The notes below the pieces were generated by a model. That model was not told the DNA's origin. It saw only the letters and a list, made by a program, of their open reading frames with translations, and did not search any database. Shown here piece after piece: positions 8,120 through 16,856 of a stretch of 64,000 nt of DNA. Each line of letters opens with the position of its first letter. Position 1 is the stretch's first letter. Source of the DNA: Paractinoplanes ovalisporus. GTDB taxonomy: Bacteria > Actinomycetota > Actinomycetes > Mycobacteriales > Micromonosporaceae. Location: NCBI RefSeq assembly GCF_016834655.1, contig NZ_JAENHP010000025.1, positions 1 through 64,000 on the forward strand. The letters run 5' to 3'. The position numbers and the translations under genes were made by a program.

Positions 8120-9040
8120 TCAAGCTGCTACTGCGATGGGCACTCCGTGTTCGTCGGTCAGCGCCAGCCGGGTGTGCAGGTTGCCCTGCTGGGCGACCCG
8201 GGCGAAGTACTCCGTGCGGCGGCGTTGCATGCAACCCTTGCGCGTACGCGGGCCCCCTGCGGCCACCGTCAGCAGTTCGGGCGCCAGCGAGCTGTTGAGG
8301 CCCTCGCGCAAGAGCTGGAGTGCCTCGGTCCGCAGCTGCGAGATGCGCGACTCGGTCACGCCCAGTCTTGCCGCCACGTCGCTGAGGGGCTGTTCCTGCA
8401 GGAACGACTCCGTCACCACCATGCGCAGCCGCTCCGGCAGCGCCTGGATGGCCTGGTGCAGATAGCCGAGGCGTTCCCGCTTGAGCAGCAGGTCCTCCGG
8501 CCCCTCCGACGTCTCCGGCACCATCTCCTCGGCCGCGCCCGTGGGGAAACCCTGCAGGCTGAGCAGGGCCGCCTTCTGCACGTCGTCCTCGACCGTGGCC
8601 AGTTCCGCCACGCCGATGCCGAGCAGCTCGGCCACCTCGGCGTCGGTCGGTGTCCGGCCCAGCGCCGCCGTCAGCTCCTGCCGGGCGGCCGCGCTTCGGC
8701 GGGCCCGGGCGCGCACCGAACGGCTTGCCCAGTCCTGACCGCGCAGCTCGTCGAGCAGCGCGCCCCGGATGCGAACCGCGGCGAACCGGTGGAACGGGAT
8801 GCCGCGGGTCACGTCGAAGGATCGCGCCGCACCCAGCAGCGCGGCGAATCCGGCCGAGGACAGATCGTCCGCATGGACGTGACCCGGTACCCGGTTCAGA
8901 AGTTCCCGGACCAGATGGCCAACCATCGGCATGTGTTCGCGGACCAGGTCCTCGATGTCACGCGCGGACGGCGCGTCGTGGGTCGTGCCGATGGTGGCGG
9001 GGAGTTCGGTCGTGTCGGTCACGTAGTCCTCCTCGCTCAT
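8120..9040 (-). CDS. Sigma-28 family RNA polymerase sigma factor (FliA/WhiG type)
   Basis: A 306-residue sigma factor. Region 2 is at about residues 30-100 (PMVGHLVRELLNRVPGHVHADDLSSAGF, then FHRFAAVRIRGALLDELRG), region 3 at 105-160 (AALGRTPTDAEVAELLG), and the region 4 helix-turn-helix at 195-245 (QPLSDVAARLGVTESRISQL). This order is typical of FliA and WhiG, which direct flagellar or sporulation genes. About 55 residues extend beyond region 4 (PRTRKGCMQRRRTEYFARV), more than in enteric FliA. No flagellar genes are adjacent, so the regulon lies elsewhere. In Actinoplanes several FliA paralogues control zoospore flagella, which makes that role likely but not proven. Confidence 0.85.
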   Translation of the reverse strand: MSEEDYVTDTTELPATIGTTHDAPSARDIEDLVREHMPMVGHLVRELLNRVPGHVHADDLSSAGFAALLGAARSFDVTRGIPFHRFAAVRIRGALLDELRGQDWASRSVRARARRSAAARQELTAALGRTPTDAEVAELLGIGVAELATVEDDVQKAALLSLQGFPTGAAEEMVPETSEGPEDLLLKRERLGYLHQAIQALPERLRMVVTESFLQEQPLSDVAARLGVTESRISQLRTEALQLLREGLNSSLAPELLTVAAGGPRTRKGCMQRRRTEYFARVAQQGNLHTRLALTDEHGVPIAVAA

Positions 9041-9127
9041 ACGACCGGTTGGGTGAAAACCGGCTGACGAGGAAGACTTTTGCCGTCGAAAGGTGCGAAG
9101 GCGGCCGAACTCGGTTGCTTTTAGGGT

Positions 9128-9145
9128 GCTTTTCGCGAGAAAAGC
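9128..9145 (-). promoter_or_regulatory. AT-rich inverted repeat upstream of the sigma factor gene
   Basis: GCTTTT-CGCGAG-AAAAGC is an 18-bp imperfect palindrome, AT-rich against its surroundings, about 90 bp upstream of the sigma factor start. It could be an operator. The rest of the 135-bp gap shows nothing clear. Confidence 0.35.
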
Positions 9146-9175
9146 TCAGGTTTCAAGCGCCTGCCGAAACAGGCA

Positions 9176-9430
9176 CTAGTGGAACGCGGCGGCACGCCGA
9201 GGCTCCAGCACCTCGGTGAGTTCCGAGTGCACCCAATGCATGCGGCGGACCGCGTCATCCGGGTGGTCGCCGAACTCCTCGGCCACCTCGGCCGCGCAAC
9301 CGTCGCTGCCGTGCAACAGAATCATGGCGGTCACAGCCCGCTCCACGACTTCGTGGCTGGGACACTGCGACGGCTGCAGGTCGGAGACGAACAGGGCCTC
9401 CGCCGCCAGATCCTTGACGATGCTGATCAT
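9176..9430 (-). CDS. Small conserved-looking protein of unknown function
   Basis: An 84-residue acidic soluble protein, not recognised. It starts MISIVKDLAAEALFVSDLQPS, then CPSHEVVERAVTAMILLHGS, and ends in helical DDAVRRMHWVHSELTEVLE. The ATG at 9430 is preferred over an upstream in-frame ATG at 9493 because GGGGAG lies 6 nt before it. No TM segment, signal or metal motif is seen, apart from two Cys. It shares orientation with the sigma factor gene, with a 135-bp gap between them, so they could be co-transcribed or separate. Confidence 0.6.
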   Translation of the reverse strand: MISIVKDLAAEALFVSDLQPSQCPSHEVVERAVTAMILLHGSDGCAAEVAEEFGDHPDDAVRRMHWVHSELTEVLEPRRAAAFH

Positions 9431-9734
9431 GTCGTACTCCCCGATGGACGACTTGCTGTAGCGCTCTTGAGGATCTTGCCCGTTGCACGGCATTTCAGAC
9501 CCATTGCACGCATCCAGTTCTGCTATCTCATCTTTTGCCCACGCACGTCCTCCGCCCGGCAGCCACGCCGGGCGAATCGGAGGAAAGTGCCGGATGCATC
9601 GGTTTCACAGTAACTCCGGATGCCGAGGCGTCGCGTCCGCTTTTGGCCGTTGACCTGTTCACCATCCGACCCGCGGACGCTCGCCGACCACGTCCGCTCG
9701 CCCCCGGCGTCTCAGAAGATGTCCGTACGAACAG

Positions 9735-9769
9735 AAAAAACAGGGCCGGCTCGTGTGAGCCGGCCCTGT
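9735..9769 (-). terminator. Strong intrinsic terminator of the Ser/Thr kinase gene
   Basis: A 13-bp perfect stem ACAGGGCCGGCTC/GAGCCGGCCCTGT with loop GTGT is followed on the minus strand by six consecutive T. It lies 18 bp after the kinase stop. The remaining gap between 9431 and 9734 holds no gene I can support. It should contain the promoter of the 84-residue gene. Confidence 0.9.
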
Positions 9770-9786
9770 CTTCCGTACGGATGTTT

Positions 9787-11955
9787 CTAAGGTTCGCAGT
9801 CCCCGGCGACCTCGTCGCAGTCATCCGGGATGTTGATCGTCGGCTTGACCGTGGTCGTCGGCGGGTCCACCACCGGCTCCGTCGTCGTCTCCGTGGTCGG
9901 CGTTGTCGGAGGCGTCGTCTCCGGGGTGCGCGGAGACGGATCCACCGGCCCGGTCGGCCCACCGTCAGGCGGGTCGGTCGTTGTGTCCGTCGTCGGACCG
10001 GTCGGTCCGCCAGGCGGGTCGGTCGTGGTGTCCGTCGTCGGGCCGGTCGGCCCACCGCTCGTCCCGCCGGGGGCCGGCGCCGTTGTCGGGGTGACGGTGA
10101 TGAGCCCGTCGTCACCGATCGAGATGCCGGGGATCGGCGAGTCGGTCGGGCCCAGCCGCACCTTCCCGTTCCCCAGGTTCTCCACGAACTGCGAGGGAGC
10201 CCCAGGACTCGGCGACACGAAGGCGTCGCAGATGACGCCGTTGAGCTGGAACGCCATCGGCGGCGTGTTGCTGGCCTTGAAGCGACCGTTGATCGGCATC
10301 GTCACGGTCTGCAGCGGGTTGATCGGCTGATCGGCCGACACCGTGATGCCGCCGCCCTTGGGCCCGTCCTGGGTCAGCTGGGTTTCTCCGCCTCCGGAAA
10401 GCACCTGGTCGCCCGGCATGATGAACCAGAGCTTCCAGTCCTTGACCGGCGTGCTGTTGCGGTTGGCCACCATGACGTTGGCCTGGAAACGACCGTCTTT
10501 CTCGGCCCACACCGCATAGCTGACCACGCACTTGTTCGGGGTCAGCGGGGCAGCGATCGCGGGCTTGTTCGTTCCGCTGGGACCACTGGCCAGACTCCAG
10601 CCGTACGTTCCGAGGCCGAGCAGCGCCGCCGCGAGCGCCACGATCAAAACCCGCCGGGTCTTGGTCTGACCGACCCGAGTCCAGTTCGACCCCGTGGTGC
10701 GGCCCGGCTTCGACCCTTCCGCCGCGGGACCCTCGTTGCCGTAGGCCGGCCGCAACCCGCCCGAGCCCGCCGGAGCCGCGTTGTAGACCGGACCCGAAGG
10801 CAGGTCACCGAAGCGACTGTTACGGGCCGGAGCGACCGCCTCAGGCTCGGCCGACGCCGAAGAAACAGCCGCCCCCGAAGAAGCAGCACCCCCGGCGACA
10901 GCGCCGGCAGCGGCAGCACCGGCAGCCGCAGCCGCCGGAGGAACCGAGGCCGGCGAAACCGGAGCAGCGGCCGGCGAGACCGGCCCGGCGGCGGGCGAGA
11001 CCGGAGCCGCCCCCGCACCGAGGATCTCGGCGTAGGCCTGCGGCGACGGCAGGATCGTCGTGTCCTCACCGCCGTCGGACCAGTCGGGGACATAGCCCCG
11101 CGCGGTCGCCGGCGCCCCCGACGCGAGCCCGGCCAGGATCTGCGCCAGCTCGGCGCTGGACGGCCGGTCGGCCGGACGCTTCTCGAGGCAGCGGCCCACC
11201 AGGGCGTCCACCTCGGCGGGCAACCCGTCGACGGCCGGCAGCGGCTCGGGCTCGGTGTATTGGTGCGCCCGCAGCAGAGCCGTCGTCGTGCCGACGTCCC
11301 ACGGCAGTTGGCCGATCAGCGTGCGGTAGATGAGCAGACCCACCGCATAGACGTCGGTGGCCGGGCTCACCTGACCGCCCTCGAGCCGCTCGGGCGCGAG
11401 GTAGGCCGGCGTGCCGAGCAGGCTGCCGTCGGGGTCGATGTCGTTCTCACCGATCAGGGCCGAGATGCCGAAGTCGACGACCTTGGCCCCGGTCGGCGTG
11501 AGCATGACGTTGGCCGGGGTGACGTCGCGGTGCACGATGCCCCGCGAGTGTGCGGCGGCCAGCGCCGCGGCCACCTCGGCCGTTATCCGCACGGCGTGCT
11601 GCCAGGGCAGCTTGCGCACGCGCGCGAGCACGGCGGCGAGCGATTCGCCGTCGATGAGCTCCATGACGACGTACGGAACCGGCTCACCGTCGACGGTGGT
11701 CGCCTCGCCGTAGTCGTAGACATTCGTAATGTTCGGATGGCTGAGCCGAGCGGCAGCCTGAGCCTCCGCGCGGAGTCGGCGCCGGAACGCCGGGTCCGCG
11801 CTTGTCGACGGTGGCAGAACCTTCACCGCGACCTGGCGCCCGAGGACTTCGTCGAACCCTCGCCACACCACTGACATCCCGCCGGCGCCGAGCCGCTCGA
11901 CCAGTCGATATCGACCGGCCAGCAGACTCGAACCCGGAAGGTCCGTCGTGCTCAT
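9787..11955 (-). CDS. Membrane Ser/Thr protein kinase with CBM2-like extracellular domain
   Basis: About 722 residues. The cytoplasmic PknB-type kinase domain (about 13-275) has the glycine loop LGAGGMSVVWRG, the VAIK-type lysine in VAVKVL, the catalytic loop HRDVTPAN and the DFG motif VVDFGIS. The usual HRDxK lysine is Thr here. An Ala/Pro-rich linker follows, then one TM helix (about 434-456). Outside lies a domain of about 100 residues (475-575) with terminal cysteines (KCVVSYAVWAE to NGVICD) and DWKLWFIMPGDQ, which resembles family 2 carbohydrate-binding modules. A Thr/Pro-rich tail ends it. The start is taken as the ATG of MSTTDLPGS; an ATG 12 bp upstream is possible. A role in sensing polysaccharide is inference. 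Confidence 0.85.
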   Translation of the reverse strand: MSTTDLPGSSLLAGRYRLVERLGAGGMSVVWRGFDEVLGRQVAVKVLPPSTSADPAFRRRLRAEAQAAARLSHPNITNVYDYGEATTVDGEPVPYVVMELIDGESLAAVLARVRKLPWQHAVRITAEVAAALAAAHSRGIVHRDVTPANVMLTPTGAKVVDFGISALIGENDIDPDGSLLGTPAYLAPERLEGGQVSPATDVYAVGLLIYRTLIGQLPWDVGTTTALLRAHQYTEPEPLPAVDGLPAEVDALVGRCLEKRPADRPSSAELAQILAGLASGAPATARGYVPDWSDGGEDTTILPSPQAYAEILGAGAAPVSPAAGPVSPAAAPVSPASVPPAAAAAGAAAAGAVAGGAASSGAAVSSASAEPEAVAPARNSRFGDLPSGPVYNAAPAGSGGLRPAYGNEGPAAEGSKPGRTTGSNWTRVGQTKTRRVLIVALAAALLGLGTYGWSLASGPSGTNKPAIAAPLTPNKCVVSYAVWAEKDGRFQANVMVANRNSTPVKDWKLWFIMPGDQVLSGGGETQLTQDGPKGGGITVSADQPINPLQTVTMPINGRFKASNTPPMAFQLNGVICDAFVSPSPGAPSQFVENLGNGKVRLGPTDSPIPGISIGDDGLITVTPTTAPAPGGTSGGPTGPTTDTTTDPPGGPTGPTTDTTTDPPDGGPTGPVDPSPRTPETTPPTTPTTETTTEPVVDPPTTTVKPTINIPDDCDEVAGDCEP

Positions 11956-12451
11956 GTGCCCCCACATGCGCGCTTCGAAGAAACACCGAGTTGCACCGCC
12001 ATGCCCCTCGGCGTCGGGGATCGGCTTATAGCCGAACGTTCCCCATCGACGGAAGGGATGCTAGCCGATGATCGGCCCCCTCACGATCCCGCGCACACAC
12101 GGTCTTACCTGCGGTTCATCACCGTGCGTTTCCGGACGGATCGCACTTGCGGCGGTCTCCCGTCCAGTACCCGAAAGTCGGATCTCCGACTGAATCCGGG
12201 AGGCATTCAACCGAGACACCCGGATATGCCCGCTTTATCGGAAGTTTCTTCAGAGACAACTTTCCCCGGGTCCAGCATGGACGGACCCACAGCTTGTCAC
12301 CCCGCTGTCACACAGGGCGATAACGCGCAATAGTCGACAAAAGCTCGCCCTAGGACAACTGTTGAAGGATCTACCTGTGCAACCCCACCTGAACGGTCAG
12401 TCCCCTCGGCTGATCAGCCTATTCGGTGTGCCAATCTCCCCGGAGCGACCC
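11956..12451. other. 496-bp gap between the kinase and cyanophycin synthetase genes
   Basis: Both flanking genes are on the minus strand, so this must hold the kinase promoter. A short inverted repeat GGGCGA...TCGCCC (about 12312-12352) encloses an AT-richer stretch. CCGATAA on the minus strand near 12232 resembles the -10 part of FliA promoters, but no matching -35 element is convincing. No gene is supported. Confidence 0.4.
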
Positions 12452-15184
12452 TCAGGCATGGTAACCGGGGACGGAAACGCGGCCGTTCCCCATTAGCGAT
12501 CTCCCCGGCGACCGTACGGCGGTGGGAGCGCGACCGGGCAGCGCCAGTGGCGCTTCCGCGGCGGAGACGGCACCAAGATCGGCAAGCAGCTCCATCACCG
12601 GCGCCAGCTTCTCGAAGATGACCAGAACCACATCGCCCGGCCGGGCCAGGCCCAGCGCCTCGGCGACGGCGTCCCGCGCGTCCTGGGCGTGCAGGGCGGT
12701 CAGCTTCGGCCGGCGCGCCCGCATCTCGCGCTCGACCAACGAGGACACCTCGCCCGGCATCCGCCCGCGGGGATCCTCGTCCTCATAGAGCACGACCCGG
12801 TCGACGCCGTCGGCGACCACCTGGGCGCAGGCGGCCAGCAGATCGTCGCGGCGGTCGCCGGGCAGGGTCAGCGCCGCCACACAGCGGTCCGGGCCCCAGA
12901 GCCGGTGCAGCGTACGCACGGTCGCGGCCAGCGCCGCCGGATTGTGTGCATAGTCGACGAACACGGAGATGTCGCCCAGGCGCACCAGGGTTCCACGGCC
13001 GGCGTTCTCCACGGCCGGGTCGAACTCGGCCAGACGCCGGCACACCGCTTCGTGGTCCGCGCCGACGGCCCGGGCCGCGGCCATCGCGGCGAGCGCGTTC
13101 GCCACGACGTGCGGCGCCGCTCCCCCGTACGCGCCGGGAAGCTCCGCCACCCGCAGCAGGGGCGTCCGCCGGGCCCCGGTCGCCTGCAGCACCCACCCGT
13201 CGTCCAGCAGATAGGCCGTGCCGCCTTTGGCCAGGTGCTCGACCACCACGGGCTGGTTCGCGTCGAGGCCGAACCACACCACCCGTTTGCGGTCGGCCCG
13301 CACCCGTGGCCGGTCGACCAGGGTCCGCACCCAGGGGTCGTCGGCGTTGAGCACGAGCGTCCCGCCGTCGCGCACCCGCTCGGCCACCAGCGCCTTCACG
13401 TGGGCCAGGTCCTCGATCGTGGCCAGGCCGTCCTGGCCCAGGTGGTCGGCCGTGATGTTGGTGAGCACCCCGACGTCGGACCAGTCGTAGCCCAGCCCGC
13501 GGTTGAGCAGCCCGCCGCGCGCCGTCTCGAGCACCGCCGCCTGCACGCCGGGGTCGCCGAGCACCATCTGCGCCGACAGCGGCCCGGTGGCGTCGGCCCG
13601 GAAGACCACGCGCCCGTCGATCCGTACGTCATCGGTCGTCGTCAGACCCACCCGCAGGCCGCTGCCGCCCAGCAGGTGGGCCGCCATCCGCACCACTGTC
13701 GTCTTGCCGTTGGTGCCGGTGACCGCGACGACCGGGATCCGCCCGTCGGAACCGGCCGGGAACATGGCGCGCACGATCGCGTCGCCCACGTCACGGGGAC
13801 GACCGCTCACCGGGGCGAGGTGCATGCGCAGGCCGGGCACGGCGTTCACCTCGATCACCCCCGACGTGACCTCGGCGTCGCTCATGGCCGGGGGCACCGG
13901 CGCCGCGATGTCGGGCAGCCGCAGGTCGATGCCGGCGATGTCGAGCCCGAGCAGCGCGCTCACCCGCAGGCAGAGACGTTCCACCTCGGGATGCATCTGG
14001 TCGGTGACGTCGTGGCTGGTCGCGCCGGTGGAGAGGTTGCCGGTGCGCGCGAGCCAGACGGTCGCCCCGCCCGGCGGCACGCTGTCCCATCCGTAGCCCT
14101 GCTGGTTCACGACGGCCAGGTCGCCGGACACCCGGGTCAGCACCCGCGAGTGCCCGTCGCCCCGCCGCGGATCGGCGTTCACCTGCTCGATCAGCTCGGC
14201 CACGGTGTGCCGGCCGTCCCCGACGACGTGGGCGGCGATCCGTTCGGCGGCGGCGACGACCTCACCCGCCACCACCAGCACCCGGTAGTCGCGGCCGTCC
14301 AGGTGACGTTCGACGATCACGTCCTCGCCGGCCGCCCGGAACGCCTCCTCGACCTGCCCGGGCAGGCTCAGGTGCAGCGCCACGTTCTCGCCCTGCCGGC
14401 CGTGCCGGGGCTTGACCACCACCGGGGCGCCGAGCCGGTCGAACCAGCCCAGCGCGTCGTCCAGGGTCGCGGCGGCGCCGCCGGTGGGCATCGGCACGCC
14501 GGCCGCGGTGAGCAGCCGGCGGGTCACCTGCTTGTCGCCGGCGATGTCGATGCCGACGCCGCTGGTCCGGTCGGTCATCGCGGCCCAGGCCAGCCGCCGC
14601 CGGTTTCCCCAGCCCAGGCGCAGCAGGCTCAGGTCGTCGATGCGCTCGACCGGGATGCCGCGGCGCCGGGCGGCCGTGATGATGGCCCGGGTGCTCGGCC
14701 CGGCCGCCTCCCGTTCGGCGCGCGCCGCGAGTTCCTCGGAGGACCACGACGCCGTACGACCTCCAGCCACCGACAGCACGAGGCCGACCGCCGCCTGCAG
14801 CAGCTCACGCGGCACCCGCGAGCCGGGGGCCTCGTCCACCGGGCACTCGATGATCAGGTCGTAGCAGCCGGGATCACCGGCCGACACCGTGCGGCCGAAG
14901 CTGACGTCGCGCCCGATGAGCTGGGAGAGCTCGAGACAGACGTGCTCGGTGACGTGCCCGAAGTAGGTGCCGCCCCGCAGCCGGCTGACGAACCCGCCCG
15001 GTGCTCCGGCCGCGCAGTGGTGCTCGGCCAGGCCCGGCAGCACCCGCAGCAGCCGTTCGGGGAAGCCGGTGACGTCGGACGTCTCGACGCCGGTCAGTTC
15101 CTCCAGCCGCAGCCGGGCGACCACCGCGGGCCGGGAGAGATAGACGTTCGGCCCGCGCAGCCGGCGCAGGCTCTCGATCTTCAT
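12452..15184 (-). CDS. cphA: Cyanophycin synthetase
   Basis: A 910-residue enzyme that polymerises Asp and Arg into multi-L-arginyl-poly-L-aspartate, a nitrogen and energy store, using two ATP per step. An N-terminal primer-binding domain (about 1-160) is followed by an ATP-grasp domain (about 215-480; VVVKPRHGRQGENVAL, IEVNAVPGLRMH) that adds Asp. A Mur-ligase-like domain with P-loop VTGTNGKTT (about residue 485) adds Arg. Length fits the family (870-910). The ATG at 15184 starts MKIESLRRLRGPNVY, the family N-terminus. No cyanophycinase (cphB), which is usually adjacent, is in the window. A GlnR-like site lies 67 bp upstream. Confidence 0.95.
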   Translation of the reverse strand: MKIESLRRLRGPNVYLSRPAVVARLRLEELTGVETSDVTGFPERLLRVLPGLAEHHCAAGAPGGFVSRLRGGTYFGHVTEHVCLELSQLIGRDVSFGRTVSAGDPGCYDLIIECPVDEAPGSRVPRELLQAAVGLVLSVAGGRTASWSSEELAARAEREAAGPSTRAIITAARRRGIPVERIDDLSLLRLGWGNRRRLAWAAMTDRTSGVGIDIAGDKQVTRRLLTAAGVPMPTGGAAATLDDALGWFDRLGAPVVVKPRHGRQGENVALHLSLPGQVEEAFRAAGEDVIVERHLDGRDYRVLVVAGEVVAAAERIAAHVVGDGRHTVAELIEQVNADPRRGDGHSRVLTRVSGDLAVVNQQGYGWDSVPPGGATVWLARTGNLSTGATSHDVTDQMHPEVERLCLRVSALLGLDIAGIDLRLPDIAAPVPPAMSDAEVTSGVIEVNAVPGLRMHLAPVSGRPRDVGDAIVRAMFPAGSDGRIPVVAVTGTNGKTTVVRMAAHLLGGSGLRVGLTTTDDVRIDGRVVFRADATGPLSAQMVLGDPGVQAAVLETARGGLLNRGLGYDWSDVGVLTNITADHLGQDGLATIEDLAHVKALVAERVRDGGTLVLNADDPWVRTLVDRPRVRADRKRVVWFGLDANQPVVVEHLAKGGTAYLLDDGWVLQATGARRTPLLRVAELPGAYGGAAPHVVANALAAMAAARAVGADHEAVCRRLAEFDPAVENAGRGTLVRLGDISVFVDYAHNPAALAATVRTLHRLWGPDRCVAALTLPGDRRDDLLAACAQVVADGVDRVVLYEDEDPRGRMPGEVSSLVEREMRARRPKLTALHAQDARDAVAEALGLARPGDVVLVIFEKLAPVMELLADLGAVSAAEAPLALPGRAPTAVRSPGRSLMGNGRVSVPGYHA

Positions 15185-15250
15185 GACGCCTCGTTCGGGA
15201 CGGCGCGGCGCCGGCGGCCCGCGGGGTGGATCGGCCCCCTGAGGTTAATC

Positions 15251-15266
15251 GGAACAATTAGGAAAC
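15251..15266 (-). promoter_or_regulatory. GlnR-like site upstream of cphA
   Basis: On the plus strand GGAAC-AATTAG-GAAAC differs from the GlnR pattern gTnAc-N6-GaAAc at one base (G for T). It lies 67-82 bp upstream of the cphA start in an AT-rich patch. Nitrogen control of a nitrogen-storage enzyme would make sense, but this is a single short match. Confidence 0.4.
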
Positions 15267-15272
15267 ATCCGG

Positions 15273-16847
15273 CTAATCGCCTTTGTCGGTCGGGAGCAGG
15301 TGGGTCACCTCGGCCGGACCCTCGGCCAGCGCCACCGCCCGGTTCTCGGCCTGCTCGTCGCTGCCGGTCAGACGACCCTCGTGCTGGCGCAGATGGTCCT
15401 CCCAGGTCGGCACCTGATAGACCTCGACGTATCGGATCGGGTCCTCGCCGTCGCGGAACAGGCCCCAGCGCGTGGCTCCGGTGCGCAGGCGCGTCAGCCG
15501 TACGGCGTCCATCGCCTCGGAGAAATCGGCCGCCTTCTCCTCCCGTACGCGATAGACCGCGGTCACCAGGATCGGCCCCTCGTCGAGATGCGGCTCCAGC
15601 ATGATGTGCGGCTCGGACCAGTAGATCGCGGGACTGCGGTCGGCGTCGTCGTGCTCGTGCACCGGCAGCCAGAAGACGGTCGCCGTGCCCAGCAGCATGA
15701 CGACGGCGGCCGCCACGAACGTCGCGGGCAGACCGGACACCTCGGCCACCTGACCCCACAGCAGCGCGCCCACGGCCTGGGCCCCGGCGAAGACGACCTG
15801 GTAGATGCCGAAGCCGCGGGCGCGCACCCAGTTCGGCAACAGCAGCTGCAGGCTCGCGTTCATCCGCGAGACCAGGCACATCCAGCCCGCACCGGCCGGC
15901 AAGAGCACGGCGGTGACCGCGACCTCGTCGGGCACCAGCGCCGTCACGAGCAGGGCGCCCGCATAGACCACGCCGGCCACGACGATCAGGCGGTTGGCCG
16001 GGAGCACCCGCCGGATGCGGGGCATCAGCAGGGCGCCGCCGATCGCGCCGACGCCGAGGGCGGCCAGCAGCACGCCGTAGCCGCTCGCGCCCAGCTCCAG
16101 CTCCTGGTGGGCGACGACCGGCAGCAGACCCCAGACGACACTGCCCGGCACGACGAAGAGGATCACGCGGATCAGCAGGCGGCGCACGTCGGGTGAGTAG
16201 CGGACGAACCGGCCACCGGCCCGGACGGCGGGACCGAAGCGCTCCGGATGGCTCGGGCCCTGGCGGGTGGGGCGGCGCCAGAAGAGAAGGGCGAGGGCGA
16301 AGACCCCGTACGAGAGAGCGTTGAGCCCGAACACGGCGGCCGGCCCGATGTGGGCGACGAGCAGGCCCGCCACCGCCGGACCGGCCGAGCGCGCCAGGTT
16401 GGTGTTGACCGCGCCCAGCGCCGAGGCGGCCGGGAGCTGGTCGCGCGGCACCACCTCGGGAATGACCGCCTGCCAGGTGGGCAGGGTGAGCGCCTGACCG
16501 ACACCGAGCAGGAACGTGAAGACCAGAAGCAGCGGCGGCGGCACCATGTCGAGCACGGTCAGCGCGGTGAGCAGGGCGCCGGTCAGGAAGAGGGCGGTCT
16601 GCACGCCGAGCAGCAGCCGGCGGCGGTCGAGCACGTCGGCGATCGCCCCCGCGGGCAGGGCGAGCAGCAGCACCGGCAGCATGGTGACGGTCTGCACGAG
16701 GCTGGTCCAGGTGGCCGCGTCCGGCTCGTCGACGACCAGCCACTGCGCGCCGACGGTCTGCATCCAGGTGCCGACGTTGCCGGCCAGCACCGCGATCCAG
16801 AGCATCCGGAAGACGCGGCCCCGCAGCGGCGCCCAGGGTGAGTCCAC
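15273..16847 (-). CDS. MFS exporter fused to a C-terminal monooxygenase-like domain
   Basis: A 524-residue membrane protein. Residues 1-400 form an MFS transporter of the enterobactin-exporter-like group (MFS_3), with about 11-12 TM helices and loops such as ADVLDRRRLLLG (A motif) and NTNLARSAGPAVAG. Residues about 415-524 are a soluble domain (GPILVTAVYRVREEKAADF, RYVEVYQVPTWEDHLRQHEG) resembling the antibiotic-biosynthesis-monooxygenase fold. This fusion recurs in actinobacterial genomes. Its substrate is unknown; efflux of a small hydrophobic or siderophore-like compound is the usual guess. The start is GTG at 16847; the ribosome site is weak. The HxlR gene ends 10 bp upstream, so it may be co-transcribed with it. 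Confidence 0.85.
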   Translation of the reverse strand: MDSPWAPLRGRVFRMLWIAVLAGNVGTWMQTVGAQWLVVDEPDAATWTSLVQTVTMLPVLLLALPAGAIADVLDRRRLLLGVQTALFLTGALLTALTVLDMVPPPLLLVFTFLLGVGQALTLPTWQAVIPEVVPRDQLPAASALGAVNTNLARSAGPAVAGLLVAHIGPAAVFGLNALSYGVFALALLFWRRPTRQGPSHPERFGPAVRAGGRFVRYSPDVRRLLIRVILFVVPGSVVWGLLPVVAHQELELGASGYGVLLAALGVGAIGGALLMPRIRRVLPANRLIVVAGVVYAGALLVTALVPDEVAVTAVLLPAGAGWMCLVSRMNASLQLLLPNWVRARGFGIYQVVFAGAQAVGALLWGQVAEVSGLPATFVAAAVVMLLGTATVFWLPVHEHDDADRSPAIYWSEPHIMLEPHLDEGPILVTAVYRVREEKAADFSEAMDAVRLTRLRTGATRWGLFRDGEDPIRYVEVYQVPTWEDHLRQHEGRLTGSDEQAENRAVALAEGPAEVTHLLPTDKGD

Positions 16848-16856
16848 CCCGGGAAC

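Noticed and set aside
9535..11874. Long plus-strand open frame opposite the Ser/Thr kinase
   Set aside because: Arg-rich shadow translation; the kinase on the minus strand has all catalytic motifs and its own terminator.
12225..12240. CCGATAA considered as a FliA-dependent promoter
   Set aside because: Only the -10 part fits; no -35 element at the right distance and no gene in the right place.
11956..12333. Plus-strand open frame in the kinase-cphA gap
   Set aside because: No ribosome site, no recognisable domain, and composition unlike coding sequence of this genome.
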